A DNA stretch of 64,000 nucleotides from Aurantimonas manganoxydans SI85-9A1 (GTDB taxonomy: Bacteria; Pseudomonadota; Alphaproteobacteria; Rhizobiales; Rhizobiaceae): positions 3,811,935 to 3,875,934 of the forward strand of contig NZ_CH672387.1 of NCBI RefSeq assembly GCF_000153465.1, in the 5' to 3' direction. A program made the position numbers and the translations under genes. The notes beneath the pieces were generated by a model that saw nothing but the letters and a program-made list of their open reading frames with translations, made no database searches and was not told the origin of the DNA. Position 1 is the stretch's first letter, and the number at the start of each line of letters is the position of its first letter. Of this stretch, positions 1 to 8,515 are shown piece by piece.

Positions 1-781
1 GGTCGCGCACGTCGCTGACCGTGCGGGCGGTGGCGCGGCCGTTCTCCAGCGACTGCTCGATCGCCTTGACGATCGCCGAGCCGACGACGACGCCGTCGGC
101 GCCCTTGCCGATCTCGCGCGCCTGATCGGCGGAGGTGACGCCGAAGCCGACGCAGACCGGCAGGTCGGTGTGCTTCTTGATGCGCCCGACGGCGGCGGCG
201 ACCTTGTCCGCATCGGGGGCGGCCGAGCCGGTGATGCCGGTGATCGAGACGTAGTAAACGAAGCCGGAGGTGTTCTTCAGCACCGCCGGCAGGCGCTTGT
301 CGTCAGTCGTCGGGGTGGCGAGACGGATGAAGTTGAGCCCGCTCTGCAGGGCCGGCAGGCAGAGCTCGTCGTCCATCTCCGGCGGCAGGTCGACCACGAT
401 CAGCCCGTCGACGCCGGCGGCCAGCGCGTCGGGAACGAAGCGCTCGACGCCGTAGATGTAGATCGGGTTGAAGTAGCCCATCAGGATGATCGGCGTGGTC
501 TGGTCGCCCTCGCGGAAGGCGCGCACCAGCGACAGGGTCTTCTTCAGGCTTTCGCCGGCCTGCAGGGCCCGCAGACCGGCCTTCTGGATCGCCGGGCCGT
601 CGGCCATGGGATCGGAGAAGGGCATGCCGAGCTCGATGATGTCGGCGCCGGCCGCCGGGAGTGCCCGGGCGATCTCCAGCGCCGTCTCGTGGTCGGGGTC
701 GCCGGCCATGACGAAGGTCACGAAGGCGGGGCGACCCTCTTCCTTCAGCGCGCGGAACCGGTCTTCGATGCGTGTCGTCAT
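1..781 (-). CDS. trpA: Tryptophan synthase alpha chain (3' end cut by window)
   Basis: Cleaves indole-3-glycerol phosphate to indole and glyceraldehyde 3-phosphate, feeding indole to TrpB in the alpha2-beta2 complex. About 260 codons are visible from ATG at 781 and the frame is still open at base 1, so only the C-terminus is missing. The general-base Glu is seen in [11 protein letters not shown] (residue 50) and the substrate-binding Asp in MADGPAIQ (residue 61). The phosphate-loop type motif [10 protein letters not shown] is near residue 210. The start lies 1 nt after the cutA stop, so the two are co-transcribed with trpF and trpB upstream. Identification is firm. Confidence 0.97.
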   Translation of the reverse strand, partial: MTTRIEDRFRALKEEGRPAFVTFVMAGDPDHETALEIARALPAAGADIIELGMPFSDPMADGPAIQKAGLRALQAGESLKKTLSLVRAFREGDQTTPIILMGYFNPIYIYGVERFVPDALAAGVDGLIVVDLPPEMDDELCLPALQSGLNFIRLATPTTDDKRLPAVLKNTSGFVYYVSITGITGSAAPDADKVAAAVGRIKKHTDLPVCVGFGVTSADQAREIGKGADGVVVGSAIVKAIEQSLENGRATARTVSDVRD

Positions 782-782
782 G

Positions 783-1103
783 TCAGGCTTTCGTCACCTC
801 GGCGACCCATTGGGCGGTCGCCGCGTCCACGTGGTCGACCTTGAAGCCGAAGATCGCGGGCGTGTCATAGGGATGGTGTTCGCGGATCGCCGCCGCGCAG
901 GCGTCGAACCGGTCCGCCGTGGTCTTGATCGTCAGCGGCCACTCGTCGTGGCGCTCCTTGCTGCCCTGCCAGACATAGCGGCTGTCGACTTCCTTGCCGA
1001 TATTGACGCAGGCCGCGAAGCGGCCGTCGATCAGGACATGCGACAGTTCCCGCGCTTCCTCAAGCGAGGGGCAGGTGACGTGGATTTCGACGATGTCGGT
1101 CAT
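783..1103 (-). CDS. cutA: CutA-family divalent cation tolerance protein
   Basis: A 106-residue protein of normal CutA length. It has the family pattern of an N-terminal beta strand, AACVNI, a central YVWQG..E stretch, an IKTT strand and [10 protein letters not shown] near the C-terminus. CutA proteins form very stable trimers. The E. coli protein was linked to copper tolerance, but the biochemical role is unsettled. What is odd is the position: it sits between trpB (98 nt upstream) and trpA (1 nt downstream), splitting a gene pair that is usually adjacent. Family assignment is sure; function in this operon is unknown. Confidence 0.93.
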   Translation of the reverse strand: MTDIVEIHVTCPSLEEARELSHVLIDGRFAACVNIGKEVDSRYVWQGSKERHDEWPLTIKTTADRFDACAAAIREHHPYDTPAIFGFKVDHVDAATAQWVAEVTKA

Positions 1104-1201
1104 GCAGGCTCGCTTCGCTCGCTGGCTCGTCCAGCGTTGTCAGCTTGGTTTGAGGACATTCCGCTTACCGGGCCACCGATCGCGGCGGCCCGTCCGGCAG
1201 T

Positions 1202-2422
1202 CTAGAGCTCCACGCCCAAATGCTTGGCGGCGGTGAAGACGTCCTTGTCGCCGCGCCCGCAGAGATTCATCACGATGATCTGGTCCTTGCCCATGGTCGG
1301 CGCCCGCTTGACCACTTCGGCCAGCGCATGGGCCGGCTCCAGCGCCGGGATGATGCCCTCGGTGCGGGTCAGGAGCTGGAAGGCCTCGAGCGCTTCGGTG
1401 TCCATGATCGGCACATATTCCACCCGGCCGGAATCCTTCAGCCAGGAATGCTCCGGCCCGATGCCCGGATAGTCGAGGCCGGCCGAGATCGAATGGCCTT
1501 CCTTGATCTGGCCGTCGTCATCCTGCAGCAGATAGGTGCGGTTGCCGTGGAGAACGCCGGGGGAGCCTGCGGTCAGCGAGGCGCAGTGCTCCTCGCCGTC
1601 CAGACCCTTGCCGCCCGCCTCGACGCCAACGATGGCGACGTCCTTGTCGTCGAGGAAGGGATGGAACAGGCCGATGGCGTTGGAGCCGCCGCCGACGGCC
1701 GCCACCAGCATGTCCGGCAGGCGCCCTTCGGCGGCCATCATCTGCTCGCGGGTCTCCTTGCCGATCACCGACTGGAACTCGCGCACCAGCTCCGGATACG
1801 GATGCGGGCCGGCGGCGGTGCCGATCAGGTAATAGGTGGAATCGACATTCGTCACCCAGTCGCGGAGCGCCTCGTTCATGGCGTCCTTCAGCGTGCCGTG
1901 GCCGGCGGTGACCGGCACGATCTCGGCGCCCAGGAGCTTCATGCGGAAGACGTTGGGCGACTGCCGCTCGACGTCGGTCGCGCCCATGTAGATGACGCAC
2001 GGCAGGCCGAAGCGGGCGCAGACCGTGGCGGTCGCCACGCCATGCTGGCCGGCGCCGGTTTCGGCGATGATCCGGGTCTTGCCCATCTTGCGGGCAAGCA
2101 GGATCTGGCCGAGGCAGTTGTTGATCTTGTGCGAGCCGGTGTGGTTCAGCTCGTCGCGCTTGAAATAGATCTTGGCGCCGCCGAGCTTCTCTGTCAGCCG
2201 CTCGGCGAAATAGAGCGGCGACGGCCGGCCGGTGTAATGGGTATTCAGCCCGTCGAGCTCGGCCTTGAACGCCGGATCGACGCGCGCCGTCTCCCAGGCT
2301 TCCTGCAGATCGAGGATCAGCGGCATCAGCGTTTCGGCGACGAAGCGGCCGCCGAAGATGCCGAAACGGCCTTCCTCGTCGGGGCCGGCGCGGAAGGAAT
2401 TCGGGGTCAGCGGCTGGTTCAC
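1202..2422 (-). CDS. trpB: Tryptophan synthase beta chain
   Basis: PLP enzyme joining indole and serine to give tryptophan; 406 residues, full length. The PLP lysine is Lys99 in [10 protein letters not shown], and the PLP-phosphate loop GGGSNAIG is visible. The C-terminal CGRGDKD motif is intact. The start is GTG (2422-2420) and shares a GTGA overlap with the trpF stop, indicating translational coupling. Together with cutA and trpA it forms a trpF-trpB-cutA-trpA unit. Confidence 0.97.
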   Translation of the reverse strand: MNQPLTPNSFRAGPDEEGRFGIFGGRFVAETLMPLILDLQEAWETARVDPAFKAELDGLNTHYTGRPSPLYFAERLTEKLGGAKIYFKRDELNHTGSHKINNCLGQILLARKMGKTRIIAETGAGQHGVATATVCARFGLPCVIYMGATDVERQSPNVFRMKLLGAEIVPVTAGHGTLKDAMNEALRDWVTNVDSTYYLIGTAAGPHPYPELVREFQSVIGKETREQMMAAEGRLPDMLVAAVGGGSNAIGLFHPFLDDKDVAIVGVEAGGKGLDGEEHCASLTAGSPGVLHGNRTYLLQDDDGQIKEGHSISAGLDYPGIGPEHSWLKDSGRVEYVPIMDTEALEAFQLLTRTEGIIPALEPAHALAEVVKRAPTMGKDQIIVMNLCGRGDKDVFTAAKHLGVEL

Positions 2423-3105
2423 GAGACTCGTGCCTTTCTCGCCGGCTCGCCAAGGCGATCCAGCGCATCGAAGAAGCTGTGCATGCGGCCGGCATCCTTG
2501 ACGCCGGGGGCGCTTTCGACGCCCGACGACACGTCGATGCCGGACGGATCGGCGATCCTGACGGCCTCGGCGACGTTGTCGGCGTCGATCCCTCCGGAGA
2601 GCATATAGGCCATTTGCGGGTCAAGGCCCGACCCGGCGGAGGTAAGCAGCGTCCAGTCGAAGGAGACGCCGTTGCCGCCCGGCAGATCGGAGCCCTTTGG
2701 CCGCTTGGAATCGAGCAGGATGCGGTCGGCGACGCCGGCATAGGGCGCAACCGCGGCGAGATCCCCTGCGGCGGCCACCGGCAGCGCCTTCATCACCTTC
2801 AGCCCGGTGCGCGCCTTGATCTCGCGCACCCGCTCGGGCGTCTCGCGGCCATGCAGCTGAAGCCAGTCCGGCTTCACGTCACGGGCGAAGCGGTCGAGCA
2901 AGGCATCGTCGGGATCGACGGTGACGATCACGGTCTCGGCACGGCCGTCGACCTTTGCGACAAGTTCGGCCATCGGCCCCACGTCCATATGCCGCGGGCT
3001 CCTGGCGAAATGCACGAAGCCGACATGGCTTGCGCCACGCTCCAGCGCCACCGCGAGGGTCTCGGGCGTGGACAGTCCGCAGATCTTGACGTCGAAGGCT
3101 CGCAA
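2419..3105 (-). CDS. trpF: Phosphoribosylanthranilate isomerase
   Basis: Amadori rearrangement of phosphoribosylanthranilate in tryptophan synthesis. Catalytic Cys lies in FDVKICGL near the N-terminus and catalytic Asp in RILLDSKRP; phosphate-binding LSGGIDADN is present. I place the start at TTG 3105, giving 228 residues, close to the family norm. GGGAG lies 8 nt upstream, and this start avoids overlap with the neighbouring metalloprotease gene. The frame stays open to 3210, but that extension is basic, unlike the family, and would overlap the next gene. It overlaps trpB by 4 nt. Confidence 0.93.
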   Translation of the reverse strand: MRAFDVKICGLSTPETLAVALERGASHVGFVHFARSPRHMDVGPMAELVAKVDGRAETVIVTVDPDDALLDRFARDVKPDWLQLHGRETPERVREIKARTGLKVMKALPVAAAGDLAAVAPYAGVADRILLDSKRPKGSDLPGGNGVSFDWTLLTSAGSGLDPQMAYMLSGGIDADNVAEAVRIADPSGIDVSSGVESAPGVKDAGRMHSFFDALDRLGEPARKARVS

Positions 3106-3194
3106 AAGCCGTACTCCCGAAGGTCGGATCGCACTCTTGGCGCCCTTATCGCGCCTCTCGCCCCGGCCTGTAAAGGATGCGGCAAAACCGCGGG

Positions 3195-3977
3195 TCAGGC
3201 GCCGGAACAATCGATGGCGTGGAGCCCGGCCCCGTGGCGCTTCAGCCAGTCGCGGCCGTGGTCCATGCCCGGGCAGAGCTCGCGGCAGAGCGCCCAGAAC
3301 GACGCGCCGTGGTTCATCTCGCGAAAATGCGCCACCTCATGGGCGGCGAGATAGTCGAGCACCTCCGGCGGCGCCATGACGATGCGCCAGGAAAAGGCCA
3401 GTCGCCGGTCGATGGTGCAGGAGCCCCAGCGGCTGCGGGTGTCCTTCAGCGCCATCGAACGCGGACGCAGGCCGACGGTCGCCGCATGGCGATCCACCGC
3501 CGCCTGCAGGTCCTGCCGCGCCTCGCGCTTCAGCGTATCGACGACGCGGCGCACGAAATGCTCCGGCGCGCCGCCGACCATGAGGCACGCCTCGCCGTCG
3601 ACCGTCTCGAAACGCGACGCCCGGCGCTCCGGCGCCGACACGAGGCGCAGCGTGCCGCCGCGAAACGGGATCGTCGCACCGTCGGCAACGACCACATGCC
3701 CCGGCGCCCGCGCGACGCGCTCCTCGACCCAGCCGCGGTGCCGCTCCAGGAATTCGGCGATCGCCCGGCCCGAGACCTGGCGCGGCGCGGTCACGACAAC
3801 ACCGGAAGCGCCGGGGGCAAGCCGCAGGATCATGCGCTTGGCGCGGGGATTGCGCCGCACGGTCACCGCGACCGGGCCGCCGGCGAGATCGAGCCGTTCG
3901 GGGATCGCGGAGACGCGTGGCTTGGCACGGGGAAAGAGGAAGGACATCGGCAGCCGGACAGGGATAGGCGGCAGCAC
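3195..3977 (-). CDS. YgjP-like (SprT/M48-type) zinc metallopeptidase
   Basis: A 260-residue protein with a zinc-peptidase motif HEVAHFREMNH in the C-terminal third, followed by FWALCRELCPG. This matches the YgjP-like (DUF45) family, where the two His and a downstream His bind zinc. The first 10 residues may not be translated: a second ATG at 3947 begins MSFLFPR. Substrate unknown. It lies upstream of trpF in the same direction with a gap of about 90 nt, so co-transcription is possible but not shown. Confidence 0.85.
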   Translation of the reverse strand: MLPPIPVRLPMSFLFPRAKPRVSAIPERLDLAGGPVAVTVRRNPRAKRMILRLAPGASGVVVTAPRQVSGRAIAEFLERHRGWVEERVARAPGHVVVADGATIPFRGGTLRLVSAPERRASRFETVDGEACLMVGGAPEHFVRRVVDTLKREARQDLQAAVDRHAATVGLRPRSMALKDTRSRWGSCTIDRRLAFSWRIVMAPPEVLDYLAAHEVAHFREMNHGASFWALCRELCPGMDHGRDWLKRHGAGLHAIDCSGA

Positions 3978-4015
3978 GCCGCCGTTCGAATCGCAGTCTA
4001 CACCGTCACGATACG

Positions 4016-4051
4016 AAAACGGCGGCGCCCAGGGGACGCCGCCGTCTTTTT
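4016..4051. terminator. Bidirectional hairpin terminator
   Basis: Perfect 9-bp stem (4019-4027 with 4037-4045), 9-nt loop. T5 follows on the plus side (4047-4051) and, read on the minus strand, T4 (complement of 4016-4019). It lies just downstream of the DUF2852 gene (minus), which it most likely terminates. Confidence 0.75.
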
Positions 4052-4088
4052 CATGAGCGCGCAGCCAGGCCGGGCGCCATCGTCAGGG

Positions 4089-4520
4089 TCAGGCCGGCTG
4101 GCCGTCGACCACTGGGCCCTCGTCGCGGCGCTTGCCGCGCTCGGCCATGAAGCGGTCGAACTCCTGCTGGTCCTTGGCCCGGCGCAGTTCGCGCGCATAG
4201 GCGGCGAATTCGGCCTCGGCCTCGTGCAGCCGGCGGCGCTCCTCGTCGAGGCGGCTGAGTTCCTTCTCCCGCCAGTCGTCGAAGGCGACATTGCCGGTCC
4301 GCGGGGCGCCGAAGGGGCTGCCCCCGCCGGCGCGCTTCAGGCCGCCGAACAGGCGATCCGTCGTCTCATTGACGTCCCGCTTGAAGCCGTCCAAACGGTC
4401 ACCCCAGAGGATGTAGGCCAGCATCGCCAGGCCGAGAGGCCAGAAGATCATGAACCCGCCAACCATCAGGGCAATCGTGGCCGGCGTCCATGCCGGACGA
4501 ATCAAAGCTCGCGAAGTCAT
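4089..4520 (-). CDS. DUF2852 family membrane protein
   Basis: A 143-residue protein with one hydrophobic segment (about residues 14-37, TPATIALMVGGFMIFWPLGL). A charged, probably coiled C-terminal half follows (residues 82-130, rich in E, R and K). This matches the DUF2852 family of alphaproteobacteria, whose function is unknown. ATG at 4520 begins MTSRALIRPAW; longer in-frame extensions upstream lack family character and run into the divergent yqaA-like gene. It stands alone, with a terminator downstream. Confidence 0.8.
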   Translation of the reverse strand: MTSRALIRPAWTPATIALMVGGFMIFWPLGLAMLAYILWGDRLDGFKRDVNETTDRLFGGLKRAGGGSPFGAPRTGNVAFDDWREKELSRLDEERRRLHEAEAEFAAYARELRRAKDQQEFDRFMAERGKRRDEGPVVDGQPA

Positions 4521-4688
4521 CGCAGTCACGTTCCTTTCGAAAATGGCCGCGACGCTGAGGCATCGCGGGGGCTTCGACATGTCTTGCTGCAGTATCCTCA
4601 ACATGGTGACTGGCGAAACGGCGTTCAATCTCCCGTCCGCGAAAAACCGCCGGTGCGCGCGTTTTTCGGTTCGCCCGGCGGTTCTGCG

Positions 4689-5132
4689 ATGACGCTGTTC
4701 GCCGCCTGCGCGGGCCTGTTCTGGAGTGCTTTCCTCGCCGCGACGCTGCTGCCCGGCGCCTCGGAGATCGTGCTGGTCGCGCTGCTTGCCGAAGGCGTCG
4801 GCGACCCCTGGCTTCTGGTCGTCGTCGCCGGGGTCGGCAACACGCTCGGCTCGGTGGTCAACTGGGTCTGCGGCCGCTTCCTTCTGCACTATGCCGACCG
4901 CCGATGGTTTCCGGTGCCACCGCGCCATCTCGACAGGGCCACGGGGTTCTTCAATCGCTACGGCGTCTGGACCCTGCTGCTTGCGTGGTGGCCGCTGGGC
5001 GGCGACGCGCTGACGGTGATCGCCGGCGTGCTGCGGGTGCCGCTGCTGCGGTTCACGATCCTTGTCGCGATCGGCAAGTTCGCCCGCTACGCGGTGGTCG
5101 CCGGCGCGACGCTCGCCTGGCCGGGGCTCTGA
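4689..5132 (+). CDS. YqaA-like small membrane protein (DedA/SNARE-associated superfamily)
   Basis: A 147-residue, four-helix membrane protein starting MTLFAACAGLFW. It contains the family pattern LPGASEIVLVALL, GNTLGSVVNWVCGRF and a C-terminal WPLGGDALTVIAGVLR. YqaA is a short relative of DedA proteins, which have been connected with lipid-carrier traffic and membrane homeostasis; the role of YqaA itself is not settled. ATG at 4689 was chosen because the first helix starts immediately after it. Confidence 0.82.
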   Translation: MTLFAACAGLFWSAFLAATLLPGASEIVLVALLAEGVGDPWLLVVVAGVGNTLGSVVNWVCGRFLLHYADRRWFPVPPRHLDRATGFFNRYGVWTLLLAWWPLGGDALTVIAGVLRVPLLRFTILVAIGKFARYAVVAGATLAWPGL

Positions 5133-5244
5133 CGCCGACGTCCGTTCGCGGCCCGCGCGATCGCGTCGACGGGTATGAAATTTTGATGACCCGGACGCCG
5201 GAACGCGGCTACGATGCTATCCTCGTCGCAAGGGAGGAGCCGCG

Positions 5245-5655
5245 ATGCCATCGACCGTCATTCCCACCATTCGTTACGAGAATTGCCGCAAGATGATCAC
5301 CTGGCTTTGCGACACACTCGGCTTCAGCCGCCACGCCGTCCACGAGGATACCAACGGCAGCATCCTGCACGCCGAACTCGTCCACGGCGACGGCATGGTG
5401 ATGGTCGGCGATGCCCGGGACGACGATTTCGGTGCGTTGCAGGTGCCCGCCCGTTCCGACGCGGCGGTCACCCAGAGCCCCTATCTCGTCGTCAGGGACA
5501 TCGACCATCTCTACGAGGCGGTCCAGGCGGCCGGCGCGACCATCGTCGCGGATCTGCAGGAGAAGAGCTACGGCTCGAAGGAATTCGCCTGCCGCGATCC
5601 CGAGGGCCAACTCTGGAACTTCGGCACTTACGATCCCTGGCGCACCGGACAATAG
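5245..5655 (+). CDS. VOC (glyoxalase/bleomycin-resistance fold) protein
   Basis: A 136-residue single VOC unit with two beta-alpha-beta-beta-beta modules. The pattern Y-E-N-C-R-K-M-I-T-W-L opens the first module and SPYLVVRDIDHLYEAV the second. It ends with RDPEGQLWNFGTYDPW, typical of the PhnB/glyoxalase-like branch. A strong Shine-Dalgarno (AGGGAGGAG) precedes ATG at 5245. Substrate cannot be told from sequence. It is followed 22 nt later by the ceramidase-like gene and may share its transcript. Confidence 0.8.
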   Translation: MPSTVIPTIRYENCRKMITWLCDTLGFSRHAVHEDTNGSILHAELVHGDGMVMVGDARDDDFGALQVPARSDAAVTQSPYLVVRDIDHLYEAVQAAGATIVADLQEKSYGSKEFACRDPEGQLWNFGTYDPWRTGQ

Positions 5656-5677
5656 GGCCTGACGCGACGGCGCGGCC

Positions 5678-6352
5678 ATGGACTGGACGCAACCGATCGA
5701 CGCCTATTGCGAGCGGTTGGAAGCCGGCTTCTGGGCCGAGCCGCTGAACGCGGTCTCCAACCTGGCCTTCCTCGTCGCAGCCGCCGCCGGCTTTGCACTG
5801 TGGCGCCGGGCTGGCGGATCGGACCGGCCCGTGCTTCTGCTGGCCGGCCTCGTCGCCATCATCGGCATCGGCTCGTTCCTGTTCCACACCTTCGCCAACC
5901 GCTGGTCGAGCCTTGCCGACGTCCTGCCGATCGCGCTGTTCATCTACGCCTATTTCTTCCTGGCGCTGCACCGCCTCGTCGGGCTCGGCCGCTGGGCCGC
6001 CGGCCTCGGCACCGCTGGCTTCCTGGGCGCCTCGATCATCTTGGAGCCCCTCTTCGCAGGAATGGTCGGATCCTCGGCGGGCTACGTGCCGGCGCTTCTC
6101 GCCATGCTTGGGATCGGCAGCTATCTGGCCGCGACCCGCCACTGCGCGGGGCCGGCCGTCCTTGCGGCGGGAACGGTCTTTTCCGTCTCGCTCGGCCTGC
6201 GCATGGCCGACACGCCGCTCTGTACGGATTGGCCCCTCGGCACGCACTTCCTCTGGCACGTCTCCAACGCGGTGACCCTCGGCCTGTTGCTCGCCGCCGC
6301 GTTGGCGGGCCGCCGATCCGCCAGCGATGCGGCCAGAGGGACCCCACGCTGA
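5678..6352 (+). CDS. Alkaline-ceramidase-like integral membrane hydrolase (CREST superfamily)
   Basis: A 224-residue protein with about seven transmembrane helices and the ceramidase signature FWAEPLNAVSNLAF. The zinc/catalytic set known from human ACER3 (Ser, His, Asp, His, His) is fully present: Ser66 and His70 in GSFLFH, Asp81 in SSLADVLP, and His190 and His194 in HFLWH. The spacing (S+4=H, H+11=D, H+4=H) equals that of ACER3. An amidase acting on a ceramide-like lipid is therefore plausible. No sphingolipid synthesis genes are seen nearby, so the true substrate is open. Confidence 0.82.
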   Translation: MDWTQPIDAYCERLEAGFWAEPLNAVSNLAFLVAAAAGFALWRRAGGSDRPVLLLAGLVAIIGIGSFLFHTFANRWSSLADVLPIALFIYAYFFLALHRLVGLGRWAAGLGTAGFLGASIILEPLFAGMVGSSAGYVPALLAMLGIGSYLAATRHCAGPAVLAAGTVFSVSLGLRMADTPLCTDWPLGTHFLWHVSNAVTLGLLLAAALAGRRSASDAARGTPR

Positions 6353-6390
6353 GGCGCGGCAGATCGATCATCCAGCTCGATAGCGCAGGA

Positions 6391-6428
6391 CAAAAAAAGG
6401 CCGGACGCCTCCCCCGAAGCATCCGGCC
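6391..6428 (-). terminator. Rho-independent terminator of the L,D-transpeptidase gene
   Basis: Arms at 6399-6405 and 6422-6428 pair perfectly and extend inward with G-U pairs on the minus-strand RNA. A run of seven T follows on that strand (complement of 6392-6398). It lies about 65 nt past the stop of the minus-strand gene. Confidence 0.85.
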
Positions 6429-6491
6429 CTGGCGGTCCCCCGCCCTGTAAACTGGTGTCCGGTGACGGATCGCCGGAGACAGCGCCTCTGC

Positions 6492-7229
6492 TCAGCGAGC
6501 GGCGAGGCGCTCCTTGCCCTGCTTGACCACGACGCGCGCATCCATCGGAACGCGCTCGTACAGGTCGATGATGTCCTGGTTCATCAGACGGATGCAGCCC
6601 GACGAGGCAGCGGTGCCGATCGTCCACCATTCCGGCGTGCCATGCAGGCGGAACAGCGTGTCCTTGCCATTCTGGTAGAGATACAGCGCGCGGGCGCCCA
6701 GCGGGTTGGTCAGGCCGGGATCCATGCCGTCGCGATAGGGCTCGAGATCCGGCTTGCGGTCGATCATCTCGGCGGGCGGAAACCACTTCGGCCAGGAACG
6801 CTTGGCGCGGATGTTGGCGTCGCCAGCCCAGGAGAAGCCGGCGCGGCCGACACCGATGCCGTAGCGCATGGCCATGCCGTCGGCCTCGACCACGTAGAGG
6901 AAGCGGTTCGGCGTATCGACCACGACCGTGCCCAGCTCGTATTCGCGGCCTTCCGGGAAGGACACGCGCTGGCGCAGATATTCCGGATCGATCTTGTCGG
7001 TCGGGATCGCCGGCAGTGCGTAGCCATCATCGACGACGGCCGAATAGCCCAGCGCCGAGGTGGCGCCGAGGCTGCCTTCGTTCGGCAGGCTGGTCGGCGC
7101 GGTGTAGGCGGAGACCCCGGACGGCGCCAACGATGCGCGCTGGTTGCTCGCGCAACCGGCAGCCACGGCCAGCGAAAGGACCGCGGCACCAAGGAGAAGG
7201 GAACGTTTGCTCGTCATCGAAAATGCCAT
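6492..7229 (-). CDS. L,D-transpeptidase (YkuD domain) lipoprotein
   Basis: Makes 3-3 cross-links in peptidoglycan or anchors proteins to it. The 245-residue protein has an N-terminal hydrophobic segment and lipobox VAAGC (Cys26), so it is probably a lipoprotein. The YkuD domain spans about residues 97-236, with catalytic His196 in RLHGTP and Cys212 in SSGCIRLMNQD. Start could be ATG 7229 or ATG 7217; neither has a clear ribosome site. Transcribed divergently from the CueR-like gene. Confidence 0.92.
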   Translation of the reverse strand: MAFSMTSKRSLLLGAAVLSLAVAAGCASNQRASLAPSGVSAYTAPTSLPNEGSLGATSALGYSAVVDDGYALPAIPTDKIDPEYLRQRVSFPEGREYELGTVVVDTPNRFLYVVEADGMAMRYGIGVGRAGFSWAGDANIRAKRSWPKWFPPAEMIDRKPDLEPYRDGMDPGLTNPLGARALYLYQNGKDTLFRLHGTPEWWTIGTAASSGCIRLMNQDIIDLYERVPMDARVVVKQGKERLAAR

Positions 7230-7463
7230 GTTCGGGGTGGGATGGGATCAGTTCGCCGAACGAACCGCGCACCGGAGGAGCGCCGACCATCTGTAGCCGT
7301 CTCCTCGTTAGTCCGCGTCCATCCGTCAGGCAATACGCGATGGAAGCACGACGTTGGTTAACGAAGGCTTTGTTGCCGCTTGGTGACAGTTGACGGCAGC
7401 GGCCGCTGCGACATCTCAGGCGCACTCTGGGACGTTCGCAACCTTAGCTACGAGGGCTTTTTG

Positions 7464-7862
7464 ATGAACATCGGAGAGGCGGCCCGGCTGTCCGGCCTCC
7501 CCCCCAAGACGATCCGCTATTACGAGGAAGTCGGGCTGGTGAAACCGTCCCGGGCCATCAACGGCTATCGCAATTACGGCGATCGCGATGTGCATCTCCT
7601 GCGGTTCCTCCAGCGCTCGCGCTCCCTCGGCTTCACCATCGAGGAAGCGCGACGGTTGATCTCGCTCTACGAGGACGAGGGACGGCGTAGCGAGGACGTC
7701 AAGTCGATGGCCAGTTCCCGCATGGCCGAGATCGACCGCAAGATCGCCGAGCTGCAATCGCTGAAACGCGCTCTTGCAGACCTCAGCGAACGCTGCCACG
7801 GCGACGACGGGCCCGACTGCCCGATCCTCGAGGAGATCTCCGGGGACCGCACCGGCCGCTGA
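7464..7862 (+). CDS. MerR-family regulator, CueR-like
   Basis: A 132-residue MerR protein: winged-helix DNA-binding part MNIGEAARLSGLPPKTIRYYE, a dimerisation helix, and a metal loop with Cys111 and Cys119 in CHGDDGPDC. The Cys-x7-Cys loop followed by PIL is the signature of Cu(I)/Ag(I)/Au(I)-sensing CueR. CueR normally activates a copper P-type ATPase or multicopper oxidase, but no such gene is adjacent, so its target is elsewhere. ATG 7464 gives the standard family N-terminus. Confidence 0.88.
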   Translation: MNIGEAARLSGLPPKTIRYYEEVGLVKPSRAINGYRNYGDRDVHLLRFLQRSRSLGFTIEEARRLISLYEDEGRRSEDVKSMASSRMAEIDRKIAELQSLKRALADLSERCHGDDGPDCPILEEISGDRTGR

Positions 7863-7984
7863 GCCACGCCTTCGCATCGTCGGCGTATCGGTACCGCGGG
7901 ACGTGGATGCGACGTCGCGCCGCGTTTCTGGTTTGTTCGCATTTTTGCTTGCCGAGAGCGTCGCGGCTCGGCTAGGTCTCGATC

Positions 7985-8494
7985 ATGCCGATCGTATCCC
8001 CCTTCCGCGTCGACCCGCTGGTCGACGGCCGCCAGTCCGAGCGTGCCATGATGGTGCGCCGGGGCGTGCAGCGCCTGATGCTGGCACGCAAGGTGTCGTT
8101 GCTGCCGGAGATGGCGCTGGCGTCCGGCCGCCGCGCCGACCTCGTCTGCCTGTCGGAAAAGGGCGAGATCACCATCGTCGAGATCAAGACCTCGATCGAG
8201 GATTTCCGGGTGGACCGGAAATGGCCGGATTATCTGCAGCATTGCGACCGGCTGTTCTTCGCCACCCATCCGGGCGTGCCGGCGGACATCTTTCCCGAAA
8301 GCTGCGGGCTGATCGTGTCGGATGGCTACGGCGCCGAAATCCTGCGCGAGGCGCCGGAAGACCGGATCGCGCCGGCGACGCGCAAGGCGATGACGCTGCG
8401 TTTCGCGCGGCTGGCCGCCGACCGCCTGGTGCAGGCGGAATGGGCGGCCAATCCGTTCATGACCGGGATGGCGGGCGAGACGGAGGCGGACTGA
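7985..8494 (+). CDS. mmcB: MmcB-family DNA repair protein
   Basis: A 169-residue protein matching the MmcB family of alphaproteobacteria, linked to DNA-damage repair. A PD-(D/E)xK nuclease-like core is visible: RRADLVCLSEKGEITIVEIK, with Asp, Glu and Lys in the expected order, then DFRVDRKWPDYLQHCDRLFFA. Stand-alone gene, convergent with actR, with a hairpin between the two stops. Confidence 0.85.
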   Translation: MPIVSPFRVDPLVDGRQSERAMMVRRGVQRLMLARKVSLLPEMALASGRRADLVCLSEKGEITIVEIKTSIEDFRVDRKWPDYLQHCDRLFFATHPGVPADIFPESCGLIVSDGYGAEILREAPEDRIAPATRKAMTLRFARLAADRLVQAEWAANPFMTGMAGETEAD

Positions 8495-8513
8495 CCGCCT
8501 CCGCAGGAGGCGG
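8495..8513. terminator. Hairpin between convergent mmcB and actR
   Basis: Perfect 8-bp GC stem (8495-8502 with 8506-8513), 3-nt loop, placed directly between the two stop codons. No T-tract on either side, so strength as an intrinsic terminator is uncertain. Confidence 0.45.
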
Positions 8514-8515
8514 GT

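Noticed and set aside
1220..2608. Plus-strand open frame opposite trpB and trpF
   Set aside because: Antisense to genes with full catalytic motifs; no homologous features.
3106..3210. N-terminal extension of trpF
   Set aside because: Basic, atypical residues; would overlap the metalloprotease gene. TTG 3105 has a good ribosome site.
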